Shown here piece after piece: positions 16,656 through 23,899 of a stretch of DNA of 47,281 bases. Origin of the DNA: a virus. A program made the position numbers and the translations under genes. The stretch is from positions 1 to 47,281 of the IMG/VR virus record IMGVR_UViG_3300025411_000024; one strand, given 5' to 3'. Position 1 is the stretch's first letter; each line of letters starts with the position of its first letter. The notes under the pieces are model-generated. The model made no database searches, was not told the origin of the DNA, and saw only the letters and a list, made by a program, of their open reading frames with translations.

Positions 16656-16753
16656 TGGGATTATTCATTAATATCTTAGTACATGGACTTTTTCTTGGTG
16701 CATTAGCATTTTTTCTTTTTGTATTGGTTGGTATTGGTGGTGGGTGGAACTAA
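16655..16753 (+). CDS. Tiny membrane protein, 32 aa
   Basis: Reads MGLFINILVHGLFLGALAFF and continues as a single membrane helix ending GIGGGWN. The ATG overlaps the previous stop codon (TAATG) and the stop overlaps the next ATG, so it is part of a coupled chain of tiny genes. Confidence 0.5.
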   Translation: MGLFINILVHGLFLGALAFFLFVLVGIGGGWN

Positions 16754-16827
16754 TGTTAGAAAATATAATCTTTTGTGCTATTCTTGCAGGAGTAGCTTTT
16801 TGGTCTCTTTGGAGTGGTAGACTATGA
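16753..16827 (+). CDS. Tiny membrane peptide, 24 aa
   Basis: Reads MLENIIFCAILAGVAFWSLW and ends SGRL: one short hydrophobic helix with a basic end. Start and stop codons overlap the neighbours (TAATG before, ATGA after), which is the main reason to call such a short frame real. Confidence 0.4.
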   Translation: MLENIIFCAILAGVAFWSLWSGRL

Positions 16828-16973
16828 CAGAATGTAAACACTGTGGACAAGAAATTGTTAAATATAGTTCTAGTGCAACAGATTGGGACCGTATTGGAGA
16901 TGATGACCAGTGGGTTCACACAAGTCCTCATGGTCCTCACAAAGCAGAACCAGATTGGCAAACTAAGTCATGA
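16824..16973 (+). CDS. Small C-x2-C protein, 49 aa
   Basis: Begins MTECKHCGQEIVKY with one CxxC pair, and later has the His-rich segment HTSPHGPHK, so a zinc site of C-C-H-H type is possible. It overlaps the peptide gene upstream and the hydrolase gene downstream by four bases each (ATGA). It resembles the tiny zinc proteins at 20312-20962 and 37522-37952 in style, not clearly in sequence. Confidence 0.55.
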   Translation: MTECKHCGQEIVKYSSSATDWDRIGDDDQWVHTSPHGPHKAEPDWQTKS

Positions 16974-17542
16974 CTGTATTAGCAGCCGCCATAACTAGAC
17001 TAGACGGTGTAGTAATTTCTGCCGACTCACAAATCTCTTGGGACTATAACAAAAGCGATGAAGGTCCCGGTAAATTATGGGTTGAAAAAGACCGTAAGTA
17101 TGTTTTTGGTGGTTGTGGTAGTATTCGTGCTATGCAAGTAATCCAACATTGGACCGATTGGCCTGAATTTCGTGATTATCACAGAGATGATATAGAAAAA
17201 TTTGTTATTAAAGAGATAATCCCAGCATTAAGAGAAGCATTAGATTCCCATGGTGCACTAGAAAGTTCTAGAAAAGTTGAATCTTTTGGTGCAGGTATTA
17301 TTATGGCTTGGGAAGATAACTTAGTTGCAATTGATGAAGATTTTTCTATAACAATACCAGTTAGTGGAAGATGGGCAATGGGTTCAGGCGGTGGAGAAGC
17401 ATTTGGTAGTTTGGGTGATGAAGGCCCATGGACAAAGAATGATGTTATCAAGGCAGCTAAAAATGCTACCAAAACAGCAATGGGTGTAGGTGGTGACATT
17501 TACTATGTTACTAGTAAAAGCCTAGAAGTAAAAAAGGGTTGA
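16970..17542 (+). CDS. HslV/proteasome beta-like Ntn hydrolase
   Basis: 190 residues, close to HslV length. Thr2, exposed after Met removal, would be the N-terminal nucleophile. GVVISADSQIS (residues 13-23) matches the HslV/proteasome strand with Asp19 at the place of catalytic Asp17, and Lys35 in GKLW is a candidate for Lys33. FGGCGSIRAMQ and the C-terminal MGSGGGEAFGSL (residues 137-148) are also family-like. It would form a ring peptidase or a related Ntn enzyme. No HslU or other ATPase partner is encoded nearby, so any unfoldase would come from the host. Activity is not proven; it could be a structural relative. Confidence 0.75.
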   Translation: MTVLAAAITRLDGVVISADSQISWDYNKSDEGPGKLWVEKDRKYVFGGCGSIRAMQVIQHWTDWPEFRDYHRDDIEKFVIKEIIPALREALDSHGALESSRKVESFGAGIIMAWEDNLVAIDEDFSITIPVSGRWAMGSGGGEAFGSLGDEGPWTKNDVIKAAKNATKTAMGVGGDIYYVTSKSLEVKKG

Positions 17543-17567
17543 TTTCTTTTTCGACCTTTACTATATT
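17539..17567 (+). promoter_or_regulatory. Sigma-70-like promoter, TTGATT-17-TATATT
   Basis: TTGATT at 17539-17544 overlaps the stop codon of the Ntn hydrolase gene; 17-base spacer; TATATT at 17562-17567. It leads to the gene at 17598 with its AAAGGAGA ribosome binding site. Confidence 0.7.
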
Positions 17568-17597
17568 TATAAGTAGTTAGTATTTAAAGGAGATAGT

Positions 17598-18278
17598 ATG
17601 GAAAAAAGTTTGGCAGAACGCCTAAGTAGGAAAAATTTAGTTGAGGTAAGTGAACCTCAATTTACAGAAGAGGTTGCAAAGACAAAAAGTCGTGCTGAAG
17701 TTCAACGTGAAAATTCAGTTGCGGTAAGTTCAGATGCACTTGATTCATTTAATAGTTGTCTAGATGTATTAGGTACAACTGATTTGTCAGATGTGCATGT
17801 ACTTTCAGTTGAAGAGATTAACAGTCTTACAAATGAACTACTTGCAGTTCGTGCAGTAAAGGATATTACTGAAGGTCGTGAAACTGCACTTAAAAGTTAT
17901 GTAACTAGTACAATTAATCTACAGTTAGAATTTGAAGGCAAGGATTCAAACGCAGAAAGCGGTTACCTTGTCTCACCAGAGTTTAATGTTAAACTTTCTA
18001 AAGAAGTATCTGGTGGTAAGTTGAATGTTGACATTGACCTACTCAAAGAGAACCTAGATGAGGACCAGTTCAAGAGTATTACTAACTACATTGAAACTGT
18101 AAAGTACACAATTTATCCAGGTGGTAAAAGGGCAGAAGAAACCAATGCATATTGGGAACTAAACGAAGAGGCATTGGAAAAAGAACTTAAGGTTGGTAAC
18201 ATAGGCATGGAACAAATACTAATGTCAACACTACCAGGAAAGAGTCGTACAGCACTCTATGTCCGACCAATCAAGTAG
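17598..18278 (+). CDS. Hypothetical protein, 226 aa
   Basis: Soluble, Glu/Lys/Ser-rich protein (start MEKSLAERLSRKNLVEVSEP, end RTALYVRPIK). The central part (residues about 75-115) is helical, with a later beta-rich section. No catalytic motif, Cys cluster or membrane segment is visible. It is the first gene of an operon and overlaps the MerR-like gene by 20 bases. I do not recognise a family. Confidence 0.65.
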   Translation: MEKSLAERLSRKNLVEVSEPQFTEEVAKTKSRAEVQRENSVAVSSDALDSFNSCLDVLGTTDLSDVHVLSVEEINSLTNELLAVRAVKDITEGRETALKSYVTSTINLQLEFEGKDSNAESGYLVSPEFNVKLSKEVSGGKLNVDIDLLKENLDEDQFKSITNYIETVKYTIYPGGKRAEETNAYWELNEEALEKELKVGNIGMEQILMSTLPGKSRTALYVRPIK

Positions 18279-18639
18279 CGGTTATACTAGACACATTAGA
18301 AGAGATGATGACCCTGTCTTTACTGCAGGTATGGCAGCCGCTTTCTTTGACCTAACTACACAATCTTTCTTGATGAAGGAAAGGCTTGGATATTGGCAAA
18401 ATGCTGATGGTACACCAATTGTAATAACAAGGACCAAAGGTGGGGACAGAAGATTTAGTTTAGATGATTTGCAAAAGATTGCCCACTCATTAAGAAGACA
18501 GAATAAAATGACTTCAAGGCAAATGAAGTTAATTATTCTTAGGATTGATGCATTTAAAGAACCTATTAAGAAACACAGAAGTAGATATAGAAAAGGTACA
18601 ATAGGTGGTATTAAACAACCACCTCCAACCATTCTATAA
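18259..18639 (+). CDS. MerR-like winged-helix DNA-binding protein
   Basis: 126 residues. The segment of residues 19-80 reads like a MerR/excisionase winged helix: FTAGMAAAFFDLTTQSFLMK as helix-turn-helix, GYWQNADGTPIVITRTKGGD as wing, RRFSLDDLQKIAHSLRRQNK as the second helical part. The C-terminus is basic (KKHRSRYRKG). There is no effector-binding domain, as in short phage excisionases and regulators. It may control promoters in this accessory region. The ATG is inside the end of the previous gene. Confidence 0.65.
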   Translation: MSDQSSSGYTRHIRRDDDPVFTAGMAAAFFDLTTQSFLMKERLGYWQNADGTPIVITRTKGGDRRFSLDDLQKIAHSLRRQNKMTSRQMKLIILRIDAFKEPIKKHRSRYRKGTIGGIKQPPPTIL

Positions 18640-18656
18640 TATCTAAAAAGGAAAAC

Positions 18657-19262
18657 ATGAAAATTACATTCACTGGTAGTCATGGTACAGGTAAGACAAC
18701 TGCTGCCAAGATTTTAAGAAAAGTTATAAATGAAACTTATCCAGGACTAGCAATTGCACCACTAGGAAGTGTAACTAGAAGTGTTTTAGGTTGGGGTCAA
18801 GGGGATGGTAAGTTATCACTTTCTCCAGAAAGTAATTCATTCCAAGTTGCTTGTATTTATGAACGCCGCCGTCAGATGCTTGCTAAGGGTTCATTAAAAG
18901 CAGACATTGTAATCAGTGAACGTTGGGCAATGGATGAAACTGCTTATCAACTTTATAAAGCTAGAAAAGATATGATGGACCGTGATAGTGCCCACACTCT
19001 AAGAGTATGTCAAATGGAAATGGATTGGGAACTAAACAACTATTGGGACAAGGTTTATTACATACCAGTTGACCACCGACCAGTTGAAGAAGACGGCACT
19101 AGACCTGGTGATAAGAAGTATCAAATTGAAGTTGGTAACATGATAGAAGTAGTCATGTCTCCTTATAACAAGAATCGTAAGATTAAAAAAATGCCTACTC
19201 AACTTGAACTTTGGGAAGACTATTTTAAGAAGGAAGCCGAGAGTTGGAACCTAAAGAAGTAG
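18657..19262 (+). CDS. P-loop kinase (AAA_28/NadR-kinase-like)
   Basis: 201 residues. Walker A GSHGTGKTT lies at residues 8-16. A Walker-B-like strand ADIVISERWAMDETAYQLY (about 80-98) and a DHRPVEEDGTRPGD lid-type segment near 138-151 fit small-molecule kinases of the thymidylate/nicotinamide-riboside kinase group. It would phosphorylate a nucleoside or nucleotide; the substrate is not readable from the motifs. A GGAAA ribosome binding site lies just before the ATG. It overlaps the next gene by 19 bases. Confidence 0.7.
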   Translation: MKITFTGSHGTGKTTAAKILRKVINETYPGLAIAPLGSVTRSVLGWGQGDGKLSLSPESNSFQVACIYERRRQMLAKGSLKADIVISERWAMDETAYQLYKARKDMMDRDSAHTLRVCQMEMDWELNNYWDKVYYIPVDHRPVEEDGTRPGDKKYQIEVGNMIEVVMSPYNKNRKIKKMPTQLELWEDYFKKEAESWNLKK

Positions 19263-19627
19263 ACAACCAAGAAGTATTAAGAGCACAGTTTGTTATTGCT
19301 AAGGCATTTAGAGACAATCTTAATGTAGTTGAGACACTCACATCCCATATGGTTGGTAAGTCATTGATTGAAGAATTAACCGGTGAAGTCCCAAACTGGG
19401 CTAAGAAAGAAAAGCAAGATAAAACTAAAGAACTTAAAGAATGGGTTCAAAACAACCTTTCTAAGCAATTAAGTACAAAAGAAATTGCTTCAAGTCTAGA
19501 TTGTAGTTATGAGACTGCAATCAAAACTATTAAGGAGAACCCTTTTTATTTTGTTGGTATTCGTAGGGGTTACTATGAAGTTAGAGACGGTGAAACCGAA
19601 AGAGAACAAGCTAAGAAGGGTAAGTAA
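19244..19627 (+). CDS. Hypothetical protein with HTH-like C-terminus, 127 aa
   Basis: The start used is TTG at 19244, inside the kinase gene; the next ATG is at 19349 and would leave a protein of 92 residues, so the start is uncertain. Residues about 75-100 (KQLSTKEIASSLDCSYETAI) look like a helix-turn-helix. The tail is charged. It may be a small DNA-binding protein. Its stop overlaps the next ATG. Confidence 0.5.
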   Translation: MEPKEVDNQEVLRAQFVIAKAFRDNLNVVETLTSHMVGKSLIEELTGEVPNWAKKEKQDKTKELKEWVQNNLSKQLSTKEIASSLDCSYETAIKTIKENPFYFVGIRRGYYEVRDGETEREQAKKGK

Positions 19628-19725
19628 TGTCTGATAGGCCTAGTGAAGAACTTCTTGAAAGTGCAAAAGAGATGACATATAATCTTGAAGAATGGGAAAA
19701 GAAATTCCCTGAGGAGGAACAGTAA
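19627..19725 (+). CDS. Tiny acidic protein, 32 aa
   Basis: Begins MSDRPSEELLESAKEMTYNL and ends KKFPEEEQ. The ATG overlaps the upstream stop codon (TAATG) and the next gene starts with GTG on the following base. GAGGAGGAACA inside its end serves as ribosome binding site for that gene. Coupled context and helical composition support it; function unknown. Confidence 0.45.
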   Translation: MSDRPSEELLESAKEMTYNLEEWEKKFPEEEQ

Positions 19726-20145
19726 GTGCAAACATTTTTACCATACGCAGATTTTGAAAAGTCAGCAAAATCATTGGACCGTCAACGACTTGGTAAACAA
19801 CGTGTAGAGACAATGCAAATTATGAACGCAATTCTTAATCCGAATTACGGTTGGCAAAGTCATCCAGCAGTAAACATGTGGAGAGGTCATGAAACTACAT
19901 TACTAGAATACCAAAAAGCAATTTGCAATGAGTGGGTTAGTCGTGGCTACAAAGATACATGCTTGCAAAAGACTATTGATTTGGTTGATTCTGTTAAGAC
20001 AAACACAACTAGGCCTGGTTGGATTGGTGACTATAAATTTCACCTTTCTCACCAAAGTAACCTACTTCGTAAATTACCAGACCACTATTCACAACACTTT
20101 ATAGGAGTCCCAGATGACTTGCCTTACTTTTGGCCAGGAGAATAA
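19726..20145 (+). CDS. MSMEG_6728 / Pyr_excise family protein
   Basis: 139 residues with a GTG start placed by GAGGAGG seven bases upstream. The protein follows the MSMEG_6728-type pattern seen in actinobacteria: MQTFLPYADFEKSAKSLDRQ, RLGKQRVETMQIMNAIL, HPAVNMWRGHE and CNEWVSRGY. The family is related by name to pyrimidine-dimer DNA glycosylases (T4 endonuclease V), which act on UV-damaged DNA. Whether this member has glycosylase activity is not established by sequence; a DNA-repair or DNA-handling role is a fair guess. Confidence 0.8.
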   Translation: MQTFLPYADFEKSAKSLDRQRLGKQRVETMQIMNAILNPNYGWQSHPAVNMWRGHETTLLEYQKAICNEWVSRGYKDTCLQKTIDLVDSVKTNTTRPGWIGDYKFHLSHQSNLLRKLPDHYSQHFIGVPDDLPYFWPGE

Positions 20146-20315
20146 TGATAAAAGAGTTTTTTAAAAAAGGCAAAGAATGGCGTTGTGAGGGTTGGGTATC
20201 ACTTTCACTAAAAGATTTTGGTTTAGGTTTAATTACCTACAATAATAAAAAATGCCATAATTTTCAGATTACTATTTTATTCTTTGATTTCTATATAAGT
20301 TGTTACAAACTATGA
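20145..20315 (+). CDS. Hypothetical small protein, 56 aa
   Basis: Starts at ATG 20145 overlapping the previous stop (TAATG); a longer frame from 20130 lacks a ribosome binding site. Reads MIKEFFKKGKEWRCEGWVSL with a more hydrophobic C-terminal half (FQITILFFDFYISC), perhaps a strand or membrane-associated helix. Its stop overlaps the next ATG (ATGA). No family recognised. Confidence 0.5.
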   Translation: MIKEFFKKGKEWRCEGWVSLSLKDFGLGLITYNNKKCHNFQITILFFDFYISCYKL

Positions 20316-20491
20316 ATAAAAAAGAATTAGATGAAATAAGGTTGAGGCACCATGAAACACGCCTCTGGTGGAGACAAGATGACAATGGAACAATTATAGA
20401 TGAGTTAAGAGGTTGTTCTGATTGTGGTCAAGAAGTACCTTGCGATGCAATTAAATTATTAGATGAATTGAATAAGTATGAAACCCAATGA
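20312..20491 (+). CDS. Mini-protein with CxxC and PCD-LLD motif (paralogue 1), 59 aa
   Basis: Reads MNKKELDEIRLRHHETRLWW, then CSDCGQEVPCDAIKLLDEL. The pattern R-x2-H, CxxC, x4-PCD and [IV]-[KR]-[VL]-LD is shared with the two genes that follow, so they are tandem paralogues. Three cysteines and conserved histidines near the N-terminus suggest a single zinc site. Start ATG 20312 is chosen over a TTG at 20300 because it overlaps the preceding stop. Confidence 0.65.
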   Translation: MNKKELDEIRLRHHETRLWWRQDDNGTIIDELRGCSDCGQEVPCDAIKLLDELNKYETQ

Positions 20492-20633
20492 ACTTCAAAA
20501 AATAAGAGAAAAGCATCAAAAGCAATTTGGTAAGTGGCGTTGCCAACACTGCTATGAAAACTATCCTTGTGATGTAGCAAAGTTGCTAGATTACTCTGAG
20601 TCTTTAGAAAAAGTAACCAATGAAGTTATCTGA
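20478..20633 (+). CDS. Mini-protein with CxxC and PCD-LLD motif (paralogue 2), 51 aa
   Basis: Reads MKPNELQKIREKHQKQFGKW, then RCQHCYENYPCDVAKLLDY. Same order as paralogue 1: charged helix with IR-x2-H, a CxxC pair, x4-PCD and LLD. The ATG is inside the end of the preceding gene (overlap 14 bases) and its end overlaps the next gene by 14 bases, so the duplication kept the same overlap geometry. Confidence 0.65.
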   Translation: MKPNELQKIREKHQKQFGKWRCQHCYENYPCDVAKLLDYSESLEKVTNEVI

Positions 20634-20823
20634 ACGTCAAGCATTAAGAAGAAAACACCATTCAAGGATAACAGACAGGGTTCCTTTTTGCTATCACTGT
20701 AAACTAATTTGGCCTTGCGATGTTATTAGGGTATTGGATGCTTGGGATAGCCAATACAGTAAAGTAGAAGAAATAGTTTCTGAGTATAAAAATCAACTTA
20801 GTGGACCAGAATGGGATGATTAA
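20620..20823 (+). CDS. Mini-protein with CxxC and PCD-LD motif (paralogue 3), 67 aa
   Basis: Reads MKLSERQALRRKHHSRITDR, then FCYHCKLIWPCDVIRVLDAW, with a 28-residue acidic extension. The CxxC-x4-PCD-[IV]-x-[KR]-[VL]-LD block and upstream R-x-x-H match paralogues 1 and 2. A short Zn-bound hairpin is likely; targets unknown. Confidence 0.65.
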   Translation: MKLSERQALRRKHHSRITDRVPFCYHCKLIWPCDVIRVLDAWDSQYSKVEEIVSEYKNQLSGPEWDD

Positions 20824-20824
20824 A

Positions 20825-20962
20825 ATGGAAGAATGCCTTCACATTGAGAAAAAAATAAATGAGTTAGGAGAAGAAGTAGAAAGACCTTACCACAGTATTT
20901 TTTGCCCAGATTGTGGAAAACGTTTGGTACGTGATTACAAAGCAAGGCCATTTAAGTTTTAG
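20825..20962 (+). CDS. Zinc-ribbon mini-protein, 45 aa
   Basis: Reads MEECLHIEKKINELGEEVER, then FCPDCGKRLVRDYK. A C-x3... first Cys/His (Cys4, His6) and CPDCGKR give a plausible four-ligand zinc ribbon. It follows paralogue 3 by one base and differs from it in motif, so it is a separate small family. Last gene before the TTGATT promoter at 20968. Confidence 0.6.
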   Translation: MEECLHIEKKINELGEEVERPYHSIFCPDCGKRLVRDYKARPFKF

Positions 20963-20967
20963 TAAAG

Positions 20968-20996
20968 TTGATTTTGTAGTAACAAGAAATTATAAT
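20968..20996 (+). promoter_or_regulatory. Sigma-70-like promoter, TTGATT-17-TATAAT
   Basis: TTGATT at 20968-20973, 17-base spacer, TATAAT at 20991-20996: the best match in the window. It drives the transglycosylase, exonuclease and LuxE/LuxC/aminotransferase genes. The leader of about 20 bases holds TAGGAG before the ATG at 21024. Confidence 0.85.
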
Positions 20997-21023
20997 TTAA
21001 CTATTAGTAGTTAGTAGGAGACA

Positions 21024-21881
21024 ATGGATCTATACCTAGGAGCACCTTTTGCTCACATTCAATCATCTGCCCCTGGGTATGCATTAGCTCATGAAATGAC
21101 AGGTTTTACTGTTATGGAGCAATACAGTAAACTACCTAAACTTTTCCTTGATAATGGTGCTGATGAACTTGGAACAGGCCAGAGTGGTATGCGACTTGCC
21201 TATCTTGCAGGAAGATTAAAATCAAACTTTCTAATACTACCGGATGTCCTTCACAAAGATAAACTTACTAGAAAAAAGGGTGAGAAGTTTTTTGAACAAA
21301 TGAAAGATAGTGGATACCAAGGTAACTTTATTGGTGTAATCCAAGCAAAGACTTTGGAGAAAGGTCTTGAAAGTTACAAGTGGTGGGCAAGAAGTGGAAT
21401 GGTAGATAGGATTGGGATTACTTATGATACTAAGATCCCTAACACAACTTTTAAAGAGTTTGCATGGGGTGGAAGATTAAACTTTTTGTTTGAACTGGCA
21501 AAAACAAATGTTTATGACAATAATCCAATAGGACTTCACTTGCTTGGTACACTAGATGTGCATGAACTCTATGTATTAAACCACTATCCAGAGTTTGAAT
21601 ATATTATTAAGTATATGGTTGATAGTCATGATACTACAATGCCTTACGCTTGTGATACTCCATTTGTAGTTGAAGATTATTCAATTAAATTAGGGCGTGC
21701 AAAGGATTATCCCCGTCAAGATTTTAAAGCAAAACTAGAGGGTGAAAGACTTGAGATTGCTGAGTGGAATGTAGCGGCATACTTGACTGCTTGCAAGATT
21801 AAACCAAGTGACTGGCCAAAATATCTAGGTGATAAAGCAGTTCAATTATTTAGTGATTTTGAGTATCATTATGACCACTAA
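21024..21881 (+). CDS. TGT/DpdA-like 7-deazaguanine transglycosylase
   Basis: 285 residues with a TIM-barrel layout. LDNGA (42-46) and FLILPDVLH (69-77, Asp74 as candidate proton acceptor), GVIQAKT (104-110), the phosphate/base loop GLHLLGT (170-176) and MVDSHDTTMPY (198-208, Asp200 as candidate nucleophile) follow the order of tRNA-guanine transglycosylases. It is much shorter than bacterial TGT and lacks its C-terminal zinc site, as in phage DpdA proteins that swap guanine in DNA for a 7-deazaguanine. No bacterial-type QueA or other tRNA-queuosine step is nearby. The link to FolE/QueD/QueE six kilobases downstream supports DNA modification. Exact base and target are inferred. Confidence 0.7.
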   Translation: MDLYLGAPFAHIQSSAPGYALAHEMTGFTVMEQYSKLPKLFLDNGADELGTGQSGMRLAYLAGRLKSNFLILPDVLHKDKLTRKKGEKFFEQMKDSGYQGNFIGVIQAKTLEKGLESYKWWARSGMVDRIGITYDTKIPNTTFKEFAWGGRLNFLFELAKTNVYDNNPIGLHLLGTLDVHELYVLNHYPEFEYIIKYMVDSHDTTMPYACDTPFVVEDYSIKLGRAKDYPRQDFKAKLEGERLEIAEWNVAAYLTACKIKPSDWPKYLGDKAVQLFSDFEYHYDH

Positions 21882-22836
21882 GAAAACATTCCTTCTTGTT
21901 GATGGTCACAATGTTTTTATTCGTGCTTACTCAGGATTAGCAAAACAAGATTTTAGAAACTCTGATGGTATTGCAACTTGGGGTGTTTACGGATTCTTAA
22001 ATACCTTAACTTCAATGGTTCGTAGATACCAACCAACCCATGTTCTTGTTACTTTTGATAAAGGAAAAAGTAGCAAAAGACTTGAAATGTATCCTCAATA
22101 CAAAGCAAATAGAGATAAGGATTCTAAAGAAAGAATTGCTAAAAAAGTAGCGGCAGGAGAAGTAGATGAATTCTTGCCACAATTTGATTTGCTTTTTGAA
22201 TTCCTTAAATCAATGGGTGTACCATACCTTAGGATTAGTGGTGTTGAGGCAGATGATATTATTGCTAAGGCCTCAATTGAATTTGGTCCACTCTTTGATA
22301 AAGTTGTAATTATCAGTGCAGACCATGACATTAGACAACTAATTAGAAATAATGTTATAGTTGTAAAACCTAGTTTAAGTCAGAGTAGAGACGTTAAAGA
22401 AGAAGTATTTACAGTTGAAAAAACTCTTGAAGAATGGGGAGTTGAACCTTGGAGGTTACCAGAAATATGGGCACTCATGGGAGACAAGGGAGACAACATA
22501 CCTGGAGTACCAGGCATAGGACCAGTAAAAGCTAAAAAACTTATACAAGATTTTGGTAACCTTGAAAAAGCAATACAATCAGAAAAAGTAAACGAATATG
22601 AACCAACAGTTCGTAGAGCATTTAAACTTATTCAACTTGATGGTAAAGATGACATACCATTTCCACCTTTAGGAAATTTACAGTTTAACCCGATAACTAA
22701 AGAAATTCCCAATCATGGCTTGAAATTGCAGGAGATGCTCGACTATTTTGAATTTAATGTAATTAAAGAACGTTGGGAAAACAATGAACTTTGGTCAGAA
22801 AAGACCTTTGGTAGAAAGTTAGGAAACAATGGATAA
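21871..22836 (+). CDS. 5'-3' exonuclease (Pol I N-domain/FEN family)
   Basis: 321 residues from ATG 21871, which overlaps the previous stop; an upstream in-frame ATG at 21829 lacks support. Family motifs: TFLLVDGHNVFIRAY (residues 5-19), TFDKG, YKANR, GVEADDIIA, ISADHDIRQLI and the helix-hairpin-helix GVPGIGPVKAKKLI. All metal-ligand aspartates appear present. It would remove RNA primers and flaps during phage replication; there is no attached polymerase domain. It sits between the transglycosylase and the LuxE-like gene. Confidence 0.9.
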   Translation: MTTKKTFLLVDGHNVFIRAYSGLAKQDFRNSDGIATWGVYGFLNTLTSMVRRYQPTHVLVTFDKGKSSKRLEMYPQYKANRDKDSKERIAKKVAAGEVDEFLPQFDLLFEFLKSMGVPYLRISGVEADDIIAKASIEFGPLFDKVVIISADHDIRQLIRNNVIVVKPSLSQSRDVKEEVFTVEKTLEEWGVEPWRLPEIWALMGDKGDNIPGVPGIGPVKAKKLIQDFGNLEKAIQSEKVNEYEPTVRRAFKLIQLDGKDDIPFPPLGNLQFNPITKEIPNHGLKLQEMLDYFEFNVIKERWENNELWSEKTFGRKLGNNG

Positions 22837-23899
22837 CAAAAAAGTAGATAAGATAATTTCTAATGCAATAGAGTATGTTAAAGATCCGATTAATTCCCCT
22901 GACTTTAATACAGTTGCACTGGACCTTTATGACCTTCACCGTGAATTGAACCCAGTTTATAGTAAATATGACAAAGGTCCTTTAAAAGATTGGCGTGAAA
23001 TTCCATTAATGCCTATCGGTGAATTTAAAAAAGGTGATGTAGGGATTACTCTTAGTGACCGCATGCCTTTCCCTGGAGTAGAGTTCCATTCAAGTGGTAC
23101 AACGCAAGGTGACAAGAGTAAACACCGTATGTATGATACTGAACCTTATAGAGCAAGTATTGCTGCTGGTTTTAAGCAAAGTGTACACCCTACTAGTTAC
23201 CCTAGGTTTAGAGTTATTCTACTTACCCCTAAACTACCTAATAGTAGTTTATACTACATGATGAGTTATGTTAGTGAACTTTTTGACCATCGTGGAGTTC
23301 GTGAAGAGTTTGATGGACTAAATGACATGTTTAGGGTACAGGCATTACTAGATGAACTAAGAGAAGAAAAAGAACCAGTATTGTTATTTGGAACTAGTTT
23401 GGCCTTTTATGACTTGATGACTACCATAGAGACAAATGGAATGCAATCTTTTAAACTCCCAGAGAGTTCAATGATGATTGAAACCGGAGGTTGGAAGGGG
23501 AGAGACATTAAGATTACCCCTTGGGACTTAACTACTAAAGTAAGTTTGTTCTTTGACATATCTTTTGATAATTGTATCCGTGAATACAGTATGAGTGAAA
23601 TGTCTAGTCAACTATGGTCTTCAGGTAATGACCCAGGAAATGTAAATTATTATTGGCCTCAATGGTTGAGTGTTAGATTAGTTGACCCACTATCTCAAGT
23701 TGAGGTTCCTTATGGTCAAAGTGGTATTATTAGTTTTGTAGATTTAGCAAATGTTTGGAGTTGCCCCTTTATCTTGACCGAAGACATGGGCCACCTATAC
23801 AATGATAATGGAATTGATGCCCTAGTATTAGAAGGAAGAGCAATTAATGCACCTGAGAAAGGATGTAGTCTAACTTATGCGGAAGCAATGGGTAATTAA
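22829..23899 (+). CDS. LuxE-like acyl-protein synthetase (carboxylate-activating)
   Basis: 356 residues, near the usual LuxE length (about 370). The adenylate-forming loop FHSSGTTQGDK is at residues 86-96. YSMSEMSSQLW (near 250) and the C-terminal GRAINAPEKGCSL with Cys346 match the LuxE pattern in which a C-terminal Cys carries the acyl thioester. In bioluminescent bacteria LuxE activates a fatty acid with ATP and passes it to LuxC. No luxA, luxB or luxD is present here. With LuxC-like and aminotransferase genes next in line, the likely overall reaction is acid to aldehyde to amine. The acid is unknown; CDG made by the Que enzymes is a candidate. Confidence 0.8.
   Translation: MDNKKVDKIISNAIEYVKDPINSPDFNTVALDLYDLHRELNPVYSKYDKGPLKDWREIPLMPIGEFKKGDVGITLSDRMPFPGVEFHSSGTTQGDKSKHRMYDTEPYRASIAAGFKQSVHPTSYPRFRVILLTPKLPNSSLYYMMSYVSELFDHRGVREEFDGLNDMFRVQALLDELREEKEPVLLFGTSLAFYDLMTTIETNGMQSFKLPESSMMIETGGWKGRDIKITPWDLTTKVSLFFDISFDNCIREYSMSEMSSQLWSSGNDPGNVNYYWPQWLSVRLVDPLSQVEVPYGQSGIISFVDLANVWSCPFILTEDMGHLYNDNGIDALVLEGRAINAPEKGCSLTYAEAMGN

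Noticed and set aside
17179-17499. Minus-strand frame of 106 residues opposite the Ntn hydrolase
   Set aside because: Complete overlap with a well-supported gene and no start signal.
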